Shown: positions 59,562 to 64,000 of the stretch, in pieces
Layout of the letters: every line of letters begins with the position of its first letter
Position numbering within the stretch: the stretch's first letter is position 1
Origin: Prevotella sp. UBA2754
GTDB taxonomy: Bacteria; Bacteroidota; Bacteroidia; Bacteroidales; Bacteroidaceae
Direction of reading: 5' to 3'
Assembly (NCBI GenBank): GCA_002353295.1
Contig: DEJG01000019.1
Coordinates: 197,300 to 261,299, forward strand
DNA length: 64,000 bases
The notes under the pieces: generated by a model
The model's database searches: none
The model's input: only the letters and a program-made list of their open reading frames with translations
Told to the model about the DNA's origin: nothing
Program-made: the position numbers and the translations under genes

Positions 59562-60608
59562 TTAATACTCCCTGTAAAAATCCAATGCTTCTTTAATTTC
59601 TTCCTCTGTGGCTGTCTGATTGATGCGGATGTCACCAATATGACCAAGCAGGGTAAAGTTGATGTCATTTCCCATGTTTTTCTTGTCGTGGTGCATCAGT
59701 TCCAGCAGGTGAGGATAATCATCACAACTGATGGTCATGCGTCCATAATGATCCTTGATGAAGTTCACTGTTTGGCGCATCTTGTCTTGTGGAAAACCTG
59801 TTTTGATACAGCTGAGGAACAGTTCCACGACTAATCCCCATGCTACTGCATAGCCGTGCAACACAGGCTTACGTTCCAGTGCCAGTGATTCAAAAGCATG
59901 TCCTGCCGTATGACCGAGGTTCAATGCCTTGCGAATACCTTTCTCTGTTGGGTCTTCTGTCACGATACGCTGTTTTACGGCAACACTCTTCTCCAAAGCG
60001 GTAGCAAACTCTTTGCTATTCACTTCTAACTGTTCTTTGAGTAGCTCAGCCCACATTGTTTCATTCGATATAAGACTGTGCTTGAGCATTTCTGCATATC
60101 CAGAAAGAATGTTTTCAGAATCGAGCGTACGCAGGAAGATGGTATCAATGATGACGCAGCGTGCATTGTTGAATACTCCAATCTCATTTTTCAATCCTCC
60201 GAAGTTGATACCCGTCTTACCACCCACACTGGCATCTACCATTGAGAGTAGGGTGGTAGGGATGTTGACGTAGGTAATGCCACGCTTGAAGGTGGAAGCT
60301 GCAAATCCTCCTAAGTCAGTCACCATGCCTCCGCCCAGATTAATCATCAGCGAGTGACGGGTAGCACCATAATGCTGCATTTCGCTCCATACGTGTGAAA
60401 GCGTATCGAGTGTCTTATGTGTGTCAGTAGCTCCGATAGTAATTATCTGAGCGTGTTTCATGCATTCAAAGTTTTTGATGACAGGCCAACAGTACGCTTT
60501 GGTAGTTTCGTCTACAAGCATAAGCAGACGGTCGTGGGTACATTCGCCCACAACGTCGCTGAGTGTTTGGTGCAAATCGTCAGAGAATATAACCTTCTGT
60601 TGTTCCAT
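59562..60608 (-). CDS. aroB: 3-dehydroquinate synthase
   Basis: This 348-residue enzyme forms the first ring of the shikimate pathway. Its signatures are INLGGGMVTDLGGFAASTFK, NIPTTLLSMVDASVGGKTG, SGYAEMLKHSLI and NLGHTAGHAFESL with the zinc-binding residues. The length is usual. The gene stands alone; a TAAATTTG box (60624-60617) lies just before its start. Confidence 0.95.
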   Translation of the reverse strand: MEQQKVIFSDDLHQTLSDVVGECTHDRLLMLVDETTKAYCWPVIKNFECMKHAQIITIGATDTHKTLDTLSHVWSEMQHYGATRHSLMINLGGGMVTDLGGFAASTFKRGITYVNIPTTLLSMVDASVGGKTGINFGGLKNEIGVFNNARCVIIDTIFLRTLDSENILSGYAEMLKHSLISNETMWAELLKEQLEVNSKEFATALEKSVAVKQRIVTEDPTEKGIRKALNLGHTAGHAFESLALERKPVLHGYAVAWGLVVELFLSCIKTGFPQDKMRQTVNFIKDHYGRMTISCDDYPHLLELMHHDKKNMGNDINFTLLGHIGDIRINQTATEEEIKEALDFYREY

Positions 60609-60747
60609 TGGGCTGCAAATTTAATATTATTTTTCTAAAATCTCCTATGTTTCGTTAAAATATTGTCGGATAGTCCTTTTTTTTTGAGCTATATGCTTAA
60701 ACTTTTCCCCTGTTAGTGCGTCCAAAGGCTATCATTATAGCGAAAAA

Positions 60748-63687
60748 ATGAAGAGAATATTATTGTTTATGTTGCTGGCTGTATCATCGATACAGGCTAT
60801 AGCTCAAAGAAATATTACGGGTAGGGTGCTTGAGAGTGATTCGCAAGAACCTGTAGCACAAACCACTGTTCGACTACTGAAGACGGATAGTACGATGGTG
60901 ACGGGGTCACTGACGAATCTTGATGGTATTTTCAGTGTGAAGGCTCCTGCTGCCGGGACATATATTGTACAAGTGACCTGTGTGGGATTTAAACCCTTTA
61001 CCAAGACCTTGAAAGTCAGTGCTAATAAGGATTTAGCTTTAGGAACTATAACCCTGCAACCTGATGCCATCATGCTGAAGGGAGCTACGGTGACAGGACA
61101 GGCGGCTAAAGTGACGCTGAAAGAAGATACTTTTGTATATAATGCCTCAGCCTATCGTACTCCAGAAGGTTCTGTTGTAGAGGAACTGGTAAGAAAACTA
61201 CCAGGTGCTCAAGTAGACGATGATGGTAAAGTAACGATTAATGGTAAGGAAGTGAAGAAGATTCTTATCGACGGAAAGGAATTCATGACTGGTGATACTA
61301 AAACGGCCATGAAGAATCTTCCTACTTCTATTGTAGAACGAGTGAAGGCCTACGACCAAAAGAGTGATTTAGCTCGTGTGAGTGGTATCGATGACGGTGA
61401 GGAGGAGACGGTGTTGGACTTTGGCATCAAACGAGGCATGAACAAGGGATTCATGCTCAATGCAGACCTTGCTGCTGGTACGAAAAAGCGTTACAGTGGC
61501 CGTATCTTTGCAGGCATGCAGAGTTCTGATTTGAAGATTTTTATTCCTCTGAGTGCTAATAATGTGAACGATATGGGATTCCCTGGTGGCGGTGGAGGTC
61601 GTTTCGGTAGCGGCAGACAGGGTTTGACAGCCACCAAGATGGCAGGCTTTAATCTTAATTACGAAAAGAAAAACCGGTTTAAGTTTGACGCCAGTATCCG
61701 TTGGAATCATAGTGATGGTGACGCATTGGTTCGACGTTCTACCGAAGACTTTATGAGCGGTCAGTCATCCACTTTCAGTAATAGTCTGTCTGGCAATCTT
61801 TCTCGTAACAACAGTTGGGATGCGCGCTTCCGTTTGGAATGGATGCCCGATTCAATGACCAATATTATGATGCGTCCCCAATTCCGATATAACTCTAGTG
61901 ACGGATTGGGTGAAGGTCTTAGTTTGACATTTGATGAAGACCCTTATAAGTATGTCGCCAATCCTCTGGATCCAGAGGCCATGGAGATACTGATAGACCA
62001 TGATATCGTCAAGAACAGGAATACCAACAATTCTATTTCATACAGTGATTCGAAGAGCGCGGGAGGTTGGTTGCAACTGAACCGTCGTCTGAGTAACAAC
62101 GGCAGGAATATTACTTTGCGCTTTTCAGGCAATGTGGGAGAGGGTATGAGCAGGTCGTTAACCAATAGTTTAGTGGAGTATTTCCAGTTGGTTAATCAGG
62201 CAGGCGAGGATTCTACTTATCAAGCCAACCGCCATGCTGTGACACCTACTAAGGACTGGAACTATGGCATACGAGCAACATATAGTGAGCCCATCTTCCG
62301 TCAAGTATACTTACAGTTCAGTTACCAGTATCAGTACAGTTATACAAAGAGCAATCGTGCTACTTATGACTTCAGCAATTTCCCTGCCGACTTTTTCGGT
62401 ATAACACCTTCCTATCGGGGTTGGAATGATTACCTGAGCTTGTTGGGTACTAATCCTTTGGAAAATTTCAGGGATCAGAAACTGAGCCGTTTCTCAGAAT
62501 ACCGCAATTATAGCCATACGGCAGAAGTGATGCTGCGCGTGGTTCGCAAAGCCTATAATCTGAATGTTGGTGTACAGTTGATGCCCCAGCGCTCGCATTT
62601 CACGCAAGACTATCAGGGTGTACACACCGATACAGTGCGCACGGTAACTAATTTCGCTCCGACTGCTGATTTCCGTTGGAAGATATCCAAGGTCAGTCAA
62701 TTGCGCTTTAACTATCGTGCAAATAGTAGTCAACCTTCTATGAGTGACCTGCTTGATATCACTGACGATAGTGACCCATTGAATGTGCATAAGGGTAATC
62801 CAGGGTTGAAACCTTCGTTCACCCAGAATTTCCGCCTGTTCTATAATAATTATATTCAGAACCATCAGCGTAGCATTATGGCAAATCTGAACTTCTCAAC
62901 GACGCGCAACTCTATATCCAATATGGTGACATATGATGAAGCAACAGGTGGGCGTACCACGCGACCAGAGAATATTAATGGTAACTGGAATGCTTTCGGT
63001 ATGTTTATGTTCAATACAGCTATTGATTCAGCGGGTTTCTTCAATGTAAATACCTTTACGACATTGCGCTATAATAATAATGTGGGTTATGTGAGCCTCA
63101 ATCGTCATGCTGATTCACAGAAATCTACTACTAAAACGACAACCTTTGGTGAGCGCCTTGCTGCCAGTTATCGTAATAATTGGATAGAACTGGAGCTTAA
63201 TGGTTCTTTGGAGTATATGCATGCACGTAGCGAGTTGCAAAGCAACAATAATTTGGACACGTGGACCTTCTCCTATGGCGGTAGCTTGCAACTGACGGCA
63301 CCTTGGGGTATGCAACTCTCTACCAGTATGAATATGAACAGTCGTCGCGGATATAATGATGCCTCTATGAATACAAATGAACTCATTTGGAATGCACAAC
63401 TTTCGCAGCCGTTCCTGCGTGGCAATGCCCTGACATTGTCACTCCAACTCTACGATATTCTGCATCAGCAGTCAACGTTCAGTCGTACAGTTGATGCCAT
63501 GCGTCGCAGCGATACCGAATATAATGCTATTACCAATTATGCTATGCTGCATGTCATCTATCGCCTCAATATATTTGGCGGAGGTGGTAATCGCGGTCCA
63601 CAAGGAAGACCTGAAGGTCCTGGTGGCCGTCGTGGCGGAGGTTTTGGCGGCCCTGGTGGCGGCCGTTTTGGCGGACCAAGGTTCTAG
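60748..63687 (+). CDS. large outer-membrane beta-barrel protein with carboxypeptidase-like N-terminal domain
   Basis: This 979-residue protein has a signal peptide (ILLFMLLAVSSIQAIAQ) and a carboxypeptidase-regulatory-like domain (about 20-105: NITGRVLESDSQEPVAQTTV, GTYIVQVTCVGFKPF). A plug-like part (VVEELVRKLPGAQVDDDGKV, KILIDGKEFMTGD) and a long barrel follow. The C-terminus is a Gly/Arg-rich tail (GGGGNRGPQGRPEGPGG), which is odd for a barrel end. It belongs to the TonB-receptor-like outer-membrane family; its substrate is unknown. A strong terminator follows. Confidence 0.85.
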   Translation: MKRILLFMLLAVSSIQAIAQRNITGRVLESDSQEPVAQTTVRLLKTDSTMVTGSLTNLDGIFSVKAPAAGTYIVQVTCVGFKPFTKTLKVSANKDLALGTITLQPDAIMLKGATVTGQAAKVTLKEDTFVYNASAYRTPEGSVVEELVRKLPGAQVDDDGKVTINGKEVKKILIDGKEFMTGDTKTAMKNLPTSIVERVKAYDQKSDLARVSGIDDGEEETVLDFGIKRGMNKGFMLNADLAAGTKKRYSGRIFAGMQSSDLKIFIPLSANNVNDMGFPGGGGGRFGSGRQGLTATKMAGFNLNYEKKNRFKFDASIRWNHSDGDALVRRSTEDFMSGQSSTFSNSLSGNLSRNNSWDARFRLEWMPDSMTNIMMRPQFRYNSSDGLGEGLSLTFDEDPYKYVANPLDPEAMEILIDHDIVKNRNTNNSISYSDSKSAGGWLQLNRRLSNNGRNITLRFSGNVGEGMSRSLTNSLVEYFQLVNQAGEDSTYQANRHAVTPTKDWNYGIRATYSEPIFRQVYLQFSYQYQYSYTKSNRATYDFSNFPADFFGITPSYRGWNDYLSLLGTNPLENFRDQKLSRFSEYRNYSHTAEVMLRVVRKAYNLNVGVQLMPQRSHFTQDYQGVHTDTVRTVTNFAPTADFRWKISKVSQLRFNYRANSSQPSMSDLLDITDDSDPLNVHKGNPGLKPSFTQNFRLFYNNYIQNHQRSIMANLNFSTTRNSISNMVTYDEATGGRTTRPENINGNWNAFGMFMFNTAIDSAGFFNVNTFTTLRYNNNVGYVSLNRHADSQKSTTKTTTFGERLAASYRNNWIELELNGSLEYMHARSELQSNNNLDTWTFSYGGSLQLTAPWGMQLSTSMNMNSRRGYNDASMNTNELIWNAQLSQPFLRGNALTLSLQLYDILHQQSTFSRTVDAMRRSDTEYNAITNYAMLHVIYRLNIFGGGGNRGPQGRPEGPGGRRGGGFGGPGGGRFGGPRF

Positions 63688-63693
63688 AAATAA

Positions 63694-63722
63694 AAAAGGC
63701 ACTTCATGGAGAAGTGCCTTTT
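63694..63722. terminator. bidirectional terminator
   Basis: A perfect 12-bp stem (AAAAGGCACTTC and its complement) closes a 5-nt loop, with A-tracts before and Ts after it. It can end both the barrel gene and the DUF5606-like gene on the opposite strand. Confidence 0.88.
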
Positions 63723-63739
63723 ATCATGTTGTTGTATGA

Positions 63740-64000
63740 TTAGTCTTCTTTGCGATCGTCAATGTTGTCTCCTTCTGTGGGAGCCATTTCTTCTTCAAAG
63801 TCAGTGATGCCAGCATTAACGAGGATATCATACCACTGAAGCAGTTTTTTGATATCACTATTATGAACGCGCTCCTTGTCCCAGTTGGGAAGCACTTTGG
63901 TGAAGTATTCATGAAGTTCGTCTGGTGATGCCTTCTTGTAGTTGAGGCTCGAAGTCTTGCCTTTTTCAAGGTCACGCAATGAAGCCAGAATGTTCGTCAG
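63740..64000 (-). CDS. C-terminal part of a DUF5606-like protein (cut by window end)
   Basis: The frame is open to the last base of the window, so only the last 86 residues are visible. ASLRDLEKGKTSSLNYKK, LHEYFTKVLPNWDKERVH and DIKKLLQWYDILVNAGI match, from memory, the short Bacteroidetes DUF5606 proteins of unknown function. The C-terminus is acidic. The stop lies 17 bp from the shared terminator. Confidence 0.75.
   Translation of the reverse strand: MTNILASLRDLEKGKTSSLNYKKASPDELHEYFTKVLPNWDKERVHNSDIKKLLQWYDILVNAGITDFEEEMAPTEGDNIDDRKED

Overview
The window looks like a chromosome segment of a Bacteroidales bacterium, most likely a Prevotella-type genome (Prevotellaceae). The reasons are: Bacteroidetes promoters (TTTG, about 20 bp, TAnnTTTG) in front of several genes; a Bacteroidetes HU-like protein; fused cobalamin genes (cobJ-cbiC, cbiE-cbiT, cbiG-cbiF, cbiJ-cbiD); SusC/BtuB-style TonB receptors; and a DUF5606-like protein. 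This assignment is made from protein character alone, without any search.

Left part (about 1-32.3 kb) is an accessory island. An HU-like regulator, two unknown small proteins and a PP2C phosphatase are followed by two gene trains that look like signalling or conflict systems. Train 1 (2915-8891) encodes an ECF-like sigma factor, an anti-sigma/C39-peptidase-like/RyR fusion, a TIR-FGE fusion, a small membrane protein, an MscS channel and a Rossmann/RyR-like protein. It is bordered on both sides by degenerate 11-bp tandem repeats. Train 2 (9155-27048) encodes TIR-coiled-coil-TM, TIR-TM-FISUMP, SIR2-TIR, a transmembrane STAND NTPase with 14 WD40 repeats, a TIR gene with an internal amber codon, a divergent TIR-like protein, a tandem ubiquitin-like/TIR fusion, TIR-TM-FGE, a secreted protein, an exported TPR-CHAT (caspase-like) protein, an unknown helical protein and a stand-alone RyR domain. 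Eight TIR or TIR-like proteins and three RyR or RyR-like proteins share about 24 kb. Several TIR proteins and the STAND protein have a cytosolic enzymatic half, one membrane helix and a predicted periplasmic recognition half, so the locus may carry signals from outside to inside, as Toll-like receptors do. A decayed lipocalin-like gene, a broken Hsp70-like gene and several secreted, membrane or metallopeptidase-like proteins follow.

Middle and right part (32.4-56 kb) is core metabolism. It holds menB-menC-menE (menaquinone) behind a duplicated 61-bp promoter, a BtuF-like lipoprotein with a BtuC-like permease, and three cobalamin operons: cobJ-cbiC/cbiET/cbiGF/cbiJD/HAD on minus, cobU-cobT-cobS on plus, and cbiA-cbiP-cbiB on minus. 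A SpoIIE-type phosphatase follows, and then a cobalamin riboswitch that leads btuB, a lipoprotein CbiK-like cobaltochelatase and a second TonB receptor.

The last part (58.4-64 kb) holds a UDP-glucuronate decarboxylase, aroB, a large outer-membrane barrel protein and the 3' end of a DUF5606-like gene. Short repeats of several kinds (7-bp tandem repeats, 22-bp palindromes, GC-rich palindromes) sit in frame inside the metabolic genes. No rRNA, tRNA, CRISPR array, reverse transcriptase or transposase was recognised.
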